DNA of 64,000 nucleotides. It comes from Streptomyces exfoliatus. GTDB taxonomy: Bacteria; Actinomycetota; Actinomycetes; Streptomycetales; Streptomycetaceae. The notes under the pieces are model-generated. The model had not been told where the DNA came from. It saw nothing but the letters and a program-made list of their open reading frames with translations, and ran no database searches. Shown here piece by piece: positions 18,942 to 27,904 of the stretch (positions are counted from its first letter, which is position 1; each line of letters starts with the position of its first letter). Where the stretch lies: NCBI RefSeq assembly GCF_000725545.1, contig NZ_KL647056.1, positions 1 to 64,000 of the forward strand. The letters are read 5' to 3'. The position numbers were made by a program, and so were the translations under genes.

Positions 18942-19807
18942 ACCCCGACCCGCCCACCTTCTCGTTCGAGTTCTTCCCCCCGAAGACCGACAAGGGCGAA
19001 CGGACCCTGTGGGACGCGATCCGCCGCGTCGAGGCACTGTCCCCGGACTTCGTCTCCGTGACGTACGGGGCCGGCGGCTCGTCCCGCGACCGGACCATCG
19101 ACGTCACCAAGCGGATCGCGGCCGAGACGACCCTGCGCCCGGTCGCGCACCTCACGGCGGTCGGGCACTCGGTCGCCGAACTGCGGGCCATCATCGGCGC
19201 GTACGCGGACGCGGGCGTCCGGGACGTCCTCGTCCTGCGCGGAGACCCGCCGGGCGACCCGCGCGGGGCGTGGGACCCGCACCCGCGGGGCTTCCGGTAC
19301 GCGTACGAACTCGTCGAACTGGTCCGCTCCCTGGGGGACTTCCGCATCGGCGTGGCCGCCTTCCCCGAGGGCCACCCGAGGTCGGCCGACACGGCGAGCG
19401 ACCTGGCGCACTTCGTCGCCAAGTGCCGGGCGGGCGCCGACTACGCCATCACGCAGATGTTCTTCGACCCCGAGGACTACCTGCGGCTGCGGGACCGCGT
19501 CGCCGCCGCCGGCTGCGACACCCCGATCATCCCCGAGATCATGCCGGCGACGGACGTCCGCCAGATCCGCCGCTTCGCCGAGCTGAGCGACGCCGCCTTC
19601 CCCGAGGACCTGGCGCACCGCCTGGAGGCGGCGAAGGACGACCCGGCGGCGGCGTACCGCATCGGCGTCGAACACGCCACGCGGATGGGCCTGCGGCTGC
19701 TCGACGAGGGCGCGCCCGGCCTGCACTACATCACGCTGAACAAGTCGACGGCGGCACTCGAAATCCACCGAACCATCGTGAGCGCAAGGAGCGTTGTCCA
19801 TGTCTGA
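18938..19807 (+). CDS. metF: 5,10-methylenetetrahydrofolate reductase
   Basis: 289 residues from GTG 18938, overlapping the metH stop by four bases. [15 protein letters not shown] at the N-terminus and [13 protein letters not shown] are the family's flavin/folate signatures; [13 protein letters not shown] and [12 protein letters not shown] follow. It is an FAD-containing TIM barrel that reduces methylene-THF to methyl-THF, the methyl donor for MetH. Its position between metH and ahcY completes the local methyl cycle. The end overlaps the next start by eight bases. Confidence 0.92.
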   Translation: MNPDPPTFSFEFFPPKTDKGERTLWDAIRRVEALSPDFVSVTYGAGGSSRDRTIDVTKRIAAETTLRPVAHLTAVGHSVAELRAIIGAYADAGVRDVLVLRGDPPGDPRGAWDPHPRGFRYAYELVELVRSLGDFRIGVAAFPEGHPRSADTASDLAHFVAKCRAGADYAITQMFFDPEDYLRLRDRVAAAGCDTPIIPEIMPATDVRQIRRFAELSDAAFPEDLAHRLEAAKDDPAAAYRIGVEHATRMGLRLLDEGAPGLHYITLNKSTAALEIHRTIVSARSVVHV

Positions 19808-21239
19808 GTTCCATGACTTCAAGGTCGCCGACATCGGTCTCGCGGACTTCGGCCGCAAGGAGATCACCCTCGCCGAGCACGAGATGCCGGGCCTGATGTC
19901 GATCCGCAAGGAGTACGCGGCGGCGCAGCCGCTCGCCGGGGCCCGTATCACCGGCTCCCTCCACATGACCGTCCAGACGGCCGTCCTCATCGAGACCCTC
20001 GTCGCGCTCGGCGCCGAGGTCCGCTGGGTGTCCTGCAACATCTACTCGACGCAGGACCACGCCGCCGCGGCGATCGCCGCCGCCGGCATCCCGGTCTTCG
20101 CCTGGAAGGGCGAGACCCTGGAGGAGTACTGGTGGTGCACGGAGCAGGCCCTGACCTGGCCGAACGCCGACGGCCCCGCTGCGTCTGACGGTCGGACCTC
20201 GTGCCTCGGCCCGAACATGATCCTGGACGACGGCGGCGACGCGACGCTCCTCGTCCACAAGGGTGTGGAGTACCAGAAGGCGGGCGAGGTCCCGGACCCG
20301 TCGACGGCTTCGAGCGACGAGCACCGGGTGATCCTGGAGCTCCTGCGGAACACCACCCTGGACTGGGGCACGATCGCGGCCGCCATCCGCGGCGTCACGG
20401 AGGAGACCACGACGGGCGTCCACCGCCTGTACGAGATGCACCGCGAGGGCGCGCTGCTCTTTCCCGCGATCAACGTGAACGACGCCGTGACGAAGTCGAA
20501 GTTCGACAACAAGTACGGCTGCCGTCACTCCCTCATCGACGGCATCAACCGGGCGACGGACGTCCTCATCGGCGGCAAGACGGCGGTCGTGTGCGGGTAC
20601 GGGGACGTCGGCAAGGGTTCGGCGGAATCCCTCAGGGGCCAGGGCGCCCGCGTGATCGTCACCGAGATCGACCCTATCTGCGCGCTGCAGGCGGCGATGG
20701 ACGGCTACCAGGTGGCGACCCTGGAGGACGTCGTCGAGACGGCCGACATCTTCATCACCACCACGGGCAACAAGGACATCATCATGGCGTCCGACATCGC
20801 GAGGATGAAGCACCAGGCGATCGTCGGGAACATCGGCCACTTCGACAACGAGATCGACATGGCCGGCCTGGCGGCGATCCCCGGGATCGTGAAGGACGAG
20901 GTCAAGCCGCAGGTCCACACGTGGACGTTCGAGGACGGCAAGGTCGTCATCGTCCTGTCGGAAGGCCGCCTCCTCAACCTCGGCAACGCCACCGGCCACC
21001 CGTCCTTCGTGATGTCGAACTCCTTCGCGGACCAGACCCTGGCCCAGATCGAGCTCTTCACGAAGCCGGAGGAGTACCCGGTGGGCGTGTACACGCTGCC
21101 GAAGCACCTGGACGAGAAGGTCGCCCGGCTCCACCTCGACGCCCTCGGCGTCAGGCTGACGACCCTCCGCCCCGAGCAGGCGTCGTACATCGGGGTCCCG
21201 GTGGAGGGCCCGTACAAGCCGGACCACTACCGCTACTGA
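19800..21239 (+). CDS. ahcY: S-adenosylhomocysteine hydrolase
   Basis: 479 residues from ATG 19800, with AAGGAG eight bases upstream; a TTG at 19794 is too close to that site. The NAD-binding loop is [15 protein letters not shown], and [13 protein letters not shown] [17 protein letters not shown] holds the catalytic Lys/Asp. It splits S-adenosylhomocysteine, the product inhibitor of methyltransferases, into adenosine and homocysteine. It relieves inhibition of the two cluster methyltransferases and feeds the kinase and MetH. Translationally coupled to metF. Confidence 0.95.
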   Translation: MSEFHDFKVADIGLADFGRKEITLAEHEMPGLMSIRKEYAAAQPLAGARITGSLHMTVQTAVLIETLVALGAEVRWVSCNIYSTQDHAAAAIAAAGIPVFAWKGETLEEYWWCTEQALTWPNADGPAASDGRTSCLGPNMILDDGGDATLLVHKGVEYQKAGEVPDPSTASSDEHRVILELLRNTTLDWGTIAAAIRGVTEETTTGVHRLYEMHREGALLFPAINVNDAVTKSKFDNKYGCRHSLIDGINRATDVLIGGKTAVVCGYGDVGKGSAESLRGQGARVIVTEIDPICALQAAMDGYQVATLEDVVETADIFITTTGNKDIIMASDIARMKHQAIVGNIGHFDNEIDMAGLAAIPGIVKDEVKPQVHTWTFEDGKVVIVLSEGRLLNLGNATGHPSFVMSNSFADQTLAQIELFTKPEEYPVGVYTLPKHLDEKVARLHLDALGVRLTTLRPEQASYIGVPVEGPYKPDHYRY

Positions 21240-21913
21240 TGAGCGCGCACTGTACGGACGACGAGGTCCGGGACCCGTGGCTCCCGGACCGCCTGCTGCG
21301 GACGGAGCGGGACCTGCTGATGCCGCTCCTCCGCCGGACACCGGAGGAGGCGTACGCACTCCGCACCGCGTGCCCCGGCTGGACGGCGAGGCAGGTCCTC
21401 GCCCACTGCGGGGCGGCCCTGGTCAGAATCGTGGAGGACCGCCTGGAGGAGGGCGTGTTCCTCCCGGAGGCCAACGCGTGTGACGTGGCCGAGCGGGAGG
21501 ACTGGCCGCTCGCCCGGATCCTCGACGAACTGGAACGCGGCCTGACGGAGGCGGGCCCGGTCATCGCGAGACGGGAGGACGGCCGCCTCGACGCGGTGGC
21601 GCTCGGCGAATGGGTCCACGCCGGAGACGTACGGGAGGCCTTCGGCGAACCGAACGCCTACTGCGGAGCCAGCCTGGACCTGGCCCTCCCGCTCCTTTCG
21701 GTGACGAGCCGCAAACGGGAGACCCCCCGCCTGATGGGAGTCCTGGAGGAGGCGGCGCCAGTGACCCTGGGCAACGCGATCGAGGGCCGCCCGCCGGCCA
21801 CCTTCAAGGGCCCCGCGTCGACCCTGATCCGCATCTACGCGGGCCGCCCCCTGGTCCGCACGCGCTACGAACTGACGGGCGCGACGGAACAGGAACTCCT
21901 GATCTACCGCTGA
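21239..21913 (+). CDS. DinB-like / maleylpyruvate isomerase-family protein
   Basis: 224 residues, starting in a TGATG overlap with ahcY. The N-terminal part (LLRTERDLLMPLLRRTPEE, then ACPGWTARQVLAHCGAA) is the metal-binding four-helix region of mycothiol-dependent maleylpyruvate isomerase-like proteins, with His at LAHCG and a second at LGEWVHAGDVREA. Such proteins use mycothiol in isomerisation or detoxification. Its coupling to the operon suggests a tailoring or self-protection role in the pathway. The reaction is not predictable. Confidence 0.7.
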   Translation: MSAHCTDDEVRDPWLPDRLLRTERDLLMPLLRRTPEEAYALRTACPGWTARQVLAHCGAALVRIVEDRLEEGVFLPEANACDVAEREDWPLARILDELERGLTEAGPVIARREDGRLDAVALGEWVHAGDVREAFGEPNAYCGASLDLALPLLSVTSRKRETPRLMGVLEEAAPVTLGNAIEGRPPATFKGPASTLIRIYAGRPLVRTRYELTGATEQELLIYR

Positions 21914-22064
21914 ACCGGGCTGCCTGGACCCGCCCCCGCTGTGGGCCTGCGCGCCACAGCCGGGCGGCGTCCACCCCTGCCCCCGTTGTGGGCAGTCGTT
22001 CTGCTGGGGCGCCGCCCACCGACCCTGGCCGTCGCTCCCCCCGCCGCTTCGAGCATGCCGGCGC

Positions 22065-22092
22065 TTGACCTCAACCTTGCTTGATGTACGAG
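22065..22092 (+). promoter_or_regulatory. SoxR box within a promoter
   Basis: TTGACC (22065-22070) acts as -35 and TACGAG (22087-22092) as a possible -10. Between them lies CCTCAA-N6-TTGATG (22069-22086), matching the SoxR palindrome CCTCAA-N6-TTGAGG with one mismatch and the exact spacing. In Streptomyces coelicolor SoxR controls a small set of redox genes that includes an NAD-dependent epimerase/dehydratase, the same type of gene that follows here. Confidence 0.6.
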
Positions 22093-22128
22093 AGTCGTGT
22101 CATCGAACGGCGAGACGAGGAGATTCCG

Positions 22129-22983
22129 ATGACACAGCCCAGGATCCTGGTGGCCGGCGCGACGGGAAGGGTCGGCGGCGCGGTGGTCGCGCAGCTGCAC
22201 GCGGCGGGTGTGCCCGTGCGGGCGTTGGTGCGAGGGGAGGCGGACTTCCCGGAGGGTGTGCAGGCGGTACGCGGCGATCTCGGTGACCCCGCGTCGCTGG
22301 GCGCGGCTCTGGAGGGCGTCGATGCGGTCTTCCTGGTGTGGCCGTTCCTGAGCGCCGAGGGCGCGTCGGACGTGATCGACGCGATCGGGAAGCGCGCCCG
22401 ACGGGTGGTGTACCTGTCGTCCGCCGGGGTGGGGAACGGGGAGGAGGAGCCCGGCGAGGCGATCACCGCGTTCCACGCGGAGCTGGAGCGGCTGGTCGAG
22501 GCGTCGGGTCTGGAGTGGACGGCGCTGCGGCCCACCGGGTTCGCGAGCAACGCGCTGGGCTGGGCGGAGGAGGTCCGCACCACCGGTGCGGTACGGGCGC
22601 CCCTGGCGAGGCTGGCCCGCCCGCTGATCCACGAGGCGGACATCGCGGCGGTCGCCGTCCAGGCGCTGACGACCGACGCGCTGCTCGGCGCCCGCCCCCT
22701 GCTCACCGGCCCCGAACTGGTCACCCAGGAACGGCAGGTGGCGCTGATCGGAGAGGCGATCGGGCGACCGGTGCGGTTCGACGAGATCACGCTGGCCGAG
22801 GCGGTCGAGAAGATGAAGGCCGCAGGCTACCCGGCAGAACTGGTGGAGGCCGTGCTGCCGGTCCAGGCGAAGATGCTCGCCGACCCGGAGCCGGTCAACA
22901 ACGAGGTGGAGCGCATCACGGGCACCCCGGCCCGAACCTTCCAGAAGTGGGCGACGGACCACGCGGCGGACTTCGACCGCTGA
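22129..22983 (+). CDS. NmrA-like NAD(P)-binding protein, probable SoxR target
   Basis: 284 residues from ATG 22129 (GAGGAG upstream). The nucleotide site is VAGATGRVGGAVV at residues 7-19. It lacks the YxxxK pair of classical SDRs, and the LSSAGV and LRPTGFASN segments match the NmrA/QorR-like atypical group of redox sensors and quinone-type reductases. A SoxR box in its promoter suggests induction by redox-cycling compounds. It is a separate transcription unit after the methyl-cycle operon and may respond to the redox-active product of a nearby cluster. Confidence 0.8.
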   Translation: MTQPRILVAGATGRVGGAVVAQLHAAGVPVRALVRGEADFPEGVQAVRGDLGDPASLGAALEGVDAVFLVWPFLSAEGASDVIDAIGKRARRVVYLSSAGVGNGEEEPGEAITAFHAELERLVEASGLEWTALRPTGFASNALGWAEEVRTTGAVRAPLARLARPLIHEADIAAVAVQALTTDALLGARPLLTGPELVTQERQVALIGEAIGRPVRFDEITLAEAVEKMKAAGYPAELVEAVLPVQAKMLADPEPVNNEVERITGTPARTFQKWATDHAADFDR

Positions 22984-23236
22984 CCACCCCTAGTGGTTCG
23001 GTGGTGGGGGACAACGTGCACTTCGGCGCTCCGAGAGGGGCGATACACCCCCTTTGGGTGCCATTCCAAGGCCCATGACCGCCAGTACGGCGGAGTTGTC
23101 TCCCCACCCACCTATCCGTCACCACTGACCGAGCCCCACCCACCGGCCGTACGGCGCACGCGCAGCCCCCGGCGCCGCCCGGGGCTGCGCGTGACCCCGG
23201 CCCCCGGCGGGATGATCCGTGGGGCAGGGTAGGGGC

Positions 23237-23740
23237 GTGCCTACTTACGAAGCGATGGCGTCCCACCTTGAGACCGAGCGGCTGATACTGCGGCCGTGGG
23301 CCGAGTCGGACGCGGCCGAGTTCTGCGCCCTCCTTTCCGAGCGCGGCAAGGGGACGCCCCCGGTCGAGCGCATCCGTACGTCCATCGCGGAGTTTCTCGC
23401 CGCGACGGAGACCACGGGGATCGCCCTGCTGCCCGTCCAGCGCCGTGACGAAGGAGACTTCATCGGATACTGCGGCCTGATCGTCGGCCGTTCGACCCTG
23501 GAGGAGCCCGAGATCGCGTACGAGCTGTTCCAGCGCGCGCACGGGCGCGGCTACGCCACCGAGGCGGCCCGCGCGGTGCTCGAAGCCGCCGCCGCGACCG
23601 GACGGGAACGGCTCTGGTCGACCGTCGGCACGTGGAACACACCGTCGCTCCGCGTCCTGGAGAAGCTCGGGTTCGACCGGGACCACGTCTCCATGGAGGA
23701 CAACGGGGAAGTGGCCTGGCTCACCCGCTCGTTGCCGTGA
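23237..23740 (+). CDS. GNAT-family N-acetyltransferase (RimJ/RimL type)
   Basis: 167 residues from GTG 23237; an ATG six codons later is an alternative. HLETERLILRPWAESDAAEF is the classic start of RimJ/RimL-like acetyltransferases, and AHGRGYATEAARAVL is the acetyl-CoA pyrophosphate loop, followed by TWNTPSLRVLEKLGF. It transfers acetyl to an amine of a protein or small molecule. A stand-alone gene in a plain region. Confidence 0.8.
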   Translation: MPTYEAMASHLETERLILRPWAESDAAEFCALLSERGKGTPPVERIRTSIAEFLAATETTGIALLPVQRRDEGDFIGYCGLIVGRSTLEEPEIAYELFQRAHGRGYATEAARAVLEAAAATGRERLWSTVGTWNTPSLRVLEKLGFDRDHVSMEDNGEVAWLTRSLP

Positions 23741-23809
23741 CGCGACGGAGCCCGTACAGGGCCGGGTCCATGCTCCGCGCAAGGGGCTCCGCGTGCGGCG
23801 GCGCCGTCC

Positions 23810-24271
23810 TCAGCCGTCGATGTCGAGTGCCGTCCCGTACAGCCGGGACACCTTCAGGCGGATGACCACACGGCGTTCGGCGACGAGCTGCTCCAGGAAG
23901 GCGGTCTCGTCCGTCGGCCGGGCGGCCTCGGGGATCATCGCGAGCAGCTCTCGGCCGGTCGCGTCCCCCGGGGTGGTCGTGACGTCGGAGACCTCGGCTT
24001 CGCCCTCGGCCACGGCGAACGACCACACGTTCCCGCCCGGGACGTGCACGGCCGCGCGGGGGTCGCGCCGGAGCTGCTTGACCTTGACGCGGTCGGCCGT
24101 GGTGGAGAACCGCACGACGCGCTCCTCGGCGTCCCAGCTGTAGAGCATGGTGGTGAGGTGGGGATGCCCGCTGCGCTTGTTCGTGGCGAGGGTGCCGAAC
24201 TGCTGAGAACTCAGCAGCTCGGACAGGGCGTCGTCGGACAGGGCGCGGGGTGCGGCGGGGCCTTTGGTCAT
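23810..24271 (-). CDS. Pyridoxamine-oxidase-fold (F420/flavin) protein
   Basis: 153 residues from ATG 24271. LLSSQQFGTLATNKRSGHPHLTTMLYSW and VRFSTTADRVKVKQLRRDPRAAVHV are typical of the split beta-barrel PPOX family (TIGR03618-like) that binds F420 or FMN and reduces small substrates. The longer open reading (to 24484) lacks similarity to the fold upstream of ATG 24271, so I placed the start there. The substrate is unknown. Confidence 0.8.
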   Translation of the reverse strand: MTKGPAAPRALSDDALSELLSSQQFGTLATNKRSGHPHLTTMLYSWDAEERVVRFSTTADRVKVKQLRRDPRAAVHVPGGNVWSFAVAEGEAEVSDVTTTPGDATGRELLAMIPEAARPTDETAFLEQLVAERRVVIRLKVSRLYGTALDIDG

Positions 24272-24571
24272 GACGAGGTCAACTCGGCGACAGCTCCCGG
24301 CATTCCAGCCCGCCGAGGATCCGACGAGGGGGCTGCCCCGGCCGGCGGTCCACCCGACGGGCACAAGCCGCACAGGCCACCAGCCCGCACGTGCACGTCC
24401 ACGGGGTGTACGAGTCTTCCGGACGGAAGCAGCGTGTGGGCGGTGACCCCGGAGCCTGCAGCCGGGGCCTGTGCGGGTCAGCACGGAACGCCGTCTCCGG
24501 CAAGCAGGCGGAACGCAAGAGGAGCTCGATGTCCCGGGTGTCGCCCAGGCGGGCTGATCCCTCGGGGGCCG
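24272..24571. other. 300-bp non-coding stretch
   Basis: Lies between two minus-strand genes. I see no convincing coding frame, terminator or operator; small frames on both strands lack ribosome sites and similarity. It should contain the promoter of the PPOX gene and the 3' region of the secreted-protein gene. Confidence 0.4.
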
Positions 24572-25510
24572 TCAGGGCCCGCAGACCTCCACCGTGCGTA
24601 CGTATCCGCCCAGGTTCTCGTCGTCCGTGCCGGTGAGGGCCTCCTGGGAGTCGGGTACGCACTCCAGCGCCTCGATCTTGTAGCCGGGGTACGTGCCGAG
24701 GAGTTTCGGGGTTTCGGTGAGGGTGAGGCGGAGCCGGCCCGTCGTCGTCACCTTCACCCGGCCCGCGTCGGTGACCGCCGAGTCGAACGGGCCGTCGTCG
24801 CCCGCGTCCGCCGCCGAACTCACCAGGACGCGGCCCGAGGCGCTCACCGTGATGTCCGAGATGTGGCGGGTCCCGGAGTCGGTCGGGTACGGGGCGCGGT
24901 ACGTCCTGCGCGTCACGTCGCCGAACAGCGGCTGGCCCCACGAGGCGAACGTCAGGGGCGCCGCGTACAGGGTCGCCGGGCGGTCCGCGCCCGCTCCCCG
25001 GTCCGCCCACAGCGCCGCCTGCTTGCCGTTCGGCGAGGCGACGAGCGCGAAGCTCTCGAAGTCGTCGCCTTCGCCGATCGCGGGCAGCGGCGCGTAGTCG
25101 ACGACCGTCGCCGTGCCGCCGCTGACGCTCAGGTGGTAGACGATGCCGCGGGAGGCGAGGGCCACGTACCTGCCCGGCGTTCCGGGGACGGCCTCGATGG
25201 CTTCGAGGTCGACGGGTTCCGGTCCGTCCCAGGTCAGCGGGGTGACGGCGGGCTTCGTGCCTTCCTTGTACGTGATCCGGGACAGGCGCTGCTGGCCGGT
25301 CCGCTTGTTGTCGTGGACGACCAGCGCGTGGACGCCGGTTCCGTCCTCCGTGCGGGAGGCGAAGGCAAGGCCGCTGACCCCGCTGCGGGCGTCCGCGCCC
25401 ACCTTCTGCCAGGTGTCGGCGGCCCCGACCGGGGCCGCCCCCAGGACGGTCAGCAGCACGGTCGCCGCCGCGGTGAAACAGGACACGCGCCTCAACCTCT
25501 GGATACCCAC
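24572..25510 (-). CDS. Secreted beta-propeller-like protein of unknown function
   Basis: 312 residues from GTG 25510. VGIQRLRRVSC, a hydrophobic stretch (FTAAATVLLTVLGAAPVGA) and ADTW form a Sec signal peptide with cleavage near AGA/GAA; the GTG eight codons later would remove the basic residues, so the upstream GTG was chosen. The mature part has repeated beta-strand segments (GVHALVVHD, YVALASRGIVYHL, KQAALWAD, GRVLVSSA) like a six-bladed extracellular propeller, and two Cys in ECVPD and EVCGP that may pair. No catalytic motif is recognised. Confidence 0.7.
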   Translation of the reverse strand: MGIQRLRRVSCFTAAATVLLTVLGAAPVGAADTWQKVGADARSGVSGLAFASRTEDGTGVHALVVHDNKRTGQQRLSRITYKEGTKPAVTPLTWDGPEPVDLEAIEAVPGTPGRYVALASRGIVYHLSVSGGTATVVDYAPLPAIGEGDDFESFALVASPNGKQAALWADRGAGADRPATLYAAPLTFASWGQPLFGDVTRRTYRAPYPTDSGTRHISDITVSASGRVLVSSAADAGDDGPFDSAVTDAGRVKVTTTGRLRLTLTETPKLLGTYPGYKIEALECVPDSQEALTGTDDENLGGYVRTVEVCGP

Positions 25511-25716
25511 TGGGTGTTGCTCGCCTTCGTTGTGCGCCGGAAGACGCGCGGGTACGCGTCGGGCGTCAGCGTATGGATCTTGGTGCTGGCCGCCCAACGG
25601 CCGTTACGCCGTTCGGCCGAGCACGCCCGTTCGGTCCGCGCCGCCGTGCGCCGTGCCGTACCCGCTGGTGTGCTGGTCGGGATCGCCGTACCCCCGCCAC
25701 GTACAGGAGAAGCGCC

Positions 25717-26007
25717 ATGGCCGTCATCGTCACCGTCGAGATCCCCGGTGGGACGCAGGAGCAGTACGAGGAGACCACCCGGATGCTCCAGGCCGCCGAG
25801 TGGTTCCCGCCCGCCGGGTTCATCGCGCACGCGGCCGGTCCCGACGGGAGCGGAGGATGGCGGATCGTGGACTTCTGGGAGTCGGAGGGCGACTTCCACG
25901 CCTTCGTGGAGAAGGCCAGGCCCATCTTCGACCGCGGTGGCGTCCGTACGATCCTGCCCACCGTCCAGGAGGCGGTGAGTGTGATGGTGCGGCCCGAGCC
26001 GAAGTGA
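25717..26007 (+). CDS. Small dimeric alpha/beta-barrel (ABM-like) protein
   Basis: 96 residues from ATG 25717 after AGGAGAAG. VTVEIPGGTQEQYEETTRML, GFIAHAAGP and WRIVDFWESEGDFHAFVE follow the ferredoxin-like pattern of antibiotic-biosynthesis monooxygenase and EthD-like barrels. Such proteins can be cofactor-free oxygenases or simple binding proteins. No neighbouring pathway indicates a substrate. Confidence 0.7.
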   Translation: MAVIVTVEIPGGTQEQYEETTRMLQAAEWFPPAGFIAHAAGPDGSGGWRIVDFWESEGDFHAFVEKARPIFDRGGVRTILPTVQEAVSVMVRPEPK

Positions 26008-26052
26008 AAACCCTTTGCGGGGCGGGGGCCGGCGGCGTCAGGCTTCGTCGCC

Positions 26053-26388
26053 ATGACCAGTCATCATCCAGCCCCCCTTCCTGCCTCCCGGCCCGCCCGC
26101 CCCGTCGCGGACCTCTTCTCCGCCGATGGGCGCCTCAAGGCGATCCCGCGTAAGCCCGCCCGCCGTGAGGCGCTGCTCGCGCACCTTGCCGCGACCCTGT
26201 TCGAGGACGGCCGGGACTACCGCGAGCCCGAGGTCAACGAGGCCCTGCTCGCCGTGCACGAGGACTTCCCCGCCCTCCGTCGCTATCTCGTGATCGGCGG
26301 CTTCCTCGGTCGTACCAAGGACGGCTCCACCTACCGCCTCCGGCAGCAGACCGGCTTCACCGGAGGCGCGATCCCCGCCGTCGCGTGA
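26053..26388 (+). CDS. DUF2087-domain protein
   Basis: 111 residues. The segment GRLKAIPRKPARREALLAHL, then YREPEVNEALLAVHEDFPALRRYLV and DGSTYRL is the DUF2087 signature, a small domain often attached to ArsR regulators or found alone. It overlaps the LysE gene by four bases (GTGA), so the two are co-translated. Possibly a DNA-binding or regulatory partner of the exporter; the function is not established. Confidence 0.8.
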   Translation: MTSHHPAPLPASRPARPVADLFSADGRLKAIPRKPARREALLAHLAATLFEDGRDYREPEVNEALLAVHEDFPALRRYLVIGGFLGRTKDGSTYRLRQQTGFTGGAIPAVA

Positions 26389-27014
26389 GTGCCGCGGTGG
26401 TGGCCGGCCTGCTCGCCGGTTACGGCATCGCGATCCCGGTCGGCGCCGTCGGCGCCTACCTGGTGGCCGTCACGGCCCGGACCGGCTGGCGTACGGGGGC
26501 GGGCGCGGCCCTCGGCGTCGCCACGGCCGACGGGGTGTACGCGCTCCTCGCCGTCGCGGGCGGTTCCGCGCTCGTCCCGCTGCTCACCCCGGTGATGGAC
26601 CCGCTCCGCTGGGCCTCCGCCGTGGTGCTCGTGGGCCTTGCGGTGCGGGCCGCCCACCTGGCCCTCGCCTCGTACCGTACGGGCGGGCTCGCCTCCCGCG
26701 ACGACGGGAGCGAACTCACCCCGGGCCGGGCCTACTTCACCTTCCTGGGCGTCACCGTCCTCAATCCCGTGACGGTGGTCTACTTCGCCGCCCTGGTCCT
26801 CGCGACGGGGCCCTCGGCCCCCGCCGCCCCGCTCGACCGCACCGCCTTCGTCCTCGCGGCCCTCGCCGCCTCCGCCAGCTGGCAGTTGCTCCTCGCCCTG
26901 GGCGGCAGCCTCCTCGGGCGGACCCTGGCCGGCGCGCGCGGCAGGCTGACGACGGCGCTCGTGTCGAGCGTGCTGATCGTGGCGCTCGCGGTGCGGCTCG
27001 TCGTCGAGGGGTGA
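26385..27014 (+). CDS. LysE/RhtB-family amino acid exporter
   Basis: 209 residues from GTG 26385. About six hydrophobic helices; the N-terminal GYGIAIPVGAVGAYLVAVTARTG carries the conserved Pro-Gly type motif of LysE exporters, and FLGVTVLNPVTVVYFAAL is the second conserved helix. It should export an amino acid or derivative. Coupled to the DUF2087 gene and ended by the hairpin at 27024. Confidence 0.85.
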   Translation: MSAAVVAGLLAGYGIAIPVGAVGAYLVAVTARTGWRTGAGAALGVATADGVYALLAVAGGSALVPLLTPVMDPLRWASAVVLVGLAVRAAHLALASYRTGGLASRDDGSELTPGRAYFTFLGVTVLNPVTVVYFAALVLATGPSAPAAPLDRTAFVLAALAASASWQLLLALGGSLLGRTLAGARGRLTTALVSSVLIVALAVRLVVEG

Positions 27015-27023
27015 GAGACGCGA

Positions 27024-27067
27024 GAAGGGCGGCGTACTCCGACCTGGTGTCGGGTACGCCGCCCTTC
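27024..27067. terminator. Bidirectional terminator between LysE and ABC permease genes
   Basis: Fourteen-base perfect arms (27024-27037 and 27054-27067), with further pairing inside the loop. Lies between convergent genes ending at 27014 (+) and 27113 (-). Confidence 0.75.
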
Positions 27068-27112
27068 GGGCCGATCCGTGGTTGCCGTCTACTTCTGCTT
27101 CTACTTGTACTT

Positions 27113-27904
27113 CTACTTCGCGTCGCGGTTGTAGACCGCCTTCGACCAGCGGTAGCCGAGCGCGGTGAGCACCAGGCACCAGGCGACCGCGAGCCAGCCG
27201 TTGTGGCCGATCTCGGTGCCGAGGAGCAGGCCGCGCAGGGTCTCGATGGCCGGGGTGAACGGCTGGTACTCGGCGATCGGCTGGAACCAGCCCGGCATCG
27301 CGTCGATCGGGACGAAGGTGCTGGAGATCAGCGGCAGGAAGATCAGCGGCAGGGCGTTGTTGCTGGCCGCCTCGGCGTTCGGGCTGACCATGCCCATGCC
27401 GACCGCGATCCAGGTGAGCGCCAGGGCGAAGAAGGTGAGCAGTCCGAACGCCGCCAGCCACTCCAGGGCCGTGGCGTCCGTGGACCGGAAGCCGATGGCG
27501 ACGCCGACGGCGCCGACGAGGACGACGCTGACGATCGACTGCAGGACGCTGCTGATGACGTGTCCGGTGATCACGGCGCCGCGGTGGATCGCCATGGAGC
27601 GGAAGCGGGCGATGATGCCCTCGGTCATGTCGTTGGAGACGGAGACCGCGGTGCCGACGACGGTGGAGCCGATGGTCATCAGGAGCAGGCCCGGCACGAG
27701 GTAGGCGATGTAGTCGGCGCGGTCGGCGCCGCCGCCGCTCATTCCGGCGCTCATCACGTCACCGAAGATGTAGACGAAGAGCAGGAGCAGCATGACGGGC
27801 GTGAGCAGCAGGTTCAGCGTGAGGGACGGGTAGCGCCGGGCGTGCAGGAGGTTCCGGCGCAGCATCGTGTTCGTGTCGCGGACGGCGAGGGCGAGGGTGC
27901 TCAT
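27113..27904 (-). CDS. ABC-2 type permease, DrrB-like
   Basis: 263 residues with six membrane helices. Starts at ATG 27904, overlapping the ATPase stop (ATGA). The signature region FARFRSMAIHRGAVITGHV-like (IARFRSMAIHRGA) and the helix LVPGLLLMTIGST are typical of drug-exporting ABC-2 permeases such as DrrB. With the ATPase it forms an exporter for a hydrophobic compound. A GbsR-type regulator and a DUF4097 protein lie just beyond. Confidence 0.88.
   Translation of the reverse strand: MSTLALAVRDTNTMLRRNLLHARRYPSLTLNLLLTPVMLLLLFVYIFGDVMSAGMSGGGADRADYIAYLVPGLLLMTIGSTVVGTAVSVSNDMTEGIIARFRSMAIHRGAVITGHVISSVLQSIVSVVLVGAVGVAIGFRSTDATALEWLAAFGLLTFFALALTWIAVGMGMVSPNAEAASNNALPLIFLPLISSTFVPIDAMPGWFQPIAEYQPFTPAIETLRGLLLGTEIGHNGWLAVAWCLVLTALGYRWSKAVYNRDAK

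Noticed and set aside
24391..24636. Small plus-strand frame in the 24.3-24.6 kb gap
   Set aside because: No ribosome site, composition unlike neighbouring proteins, and it runs antisense into the next gene.
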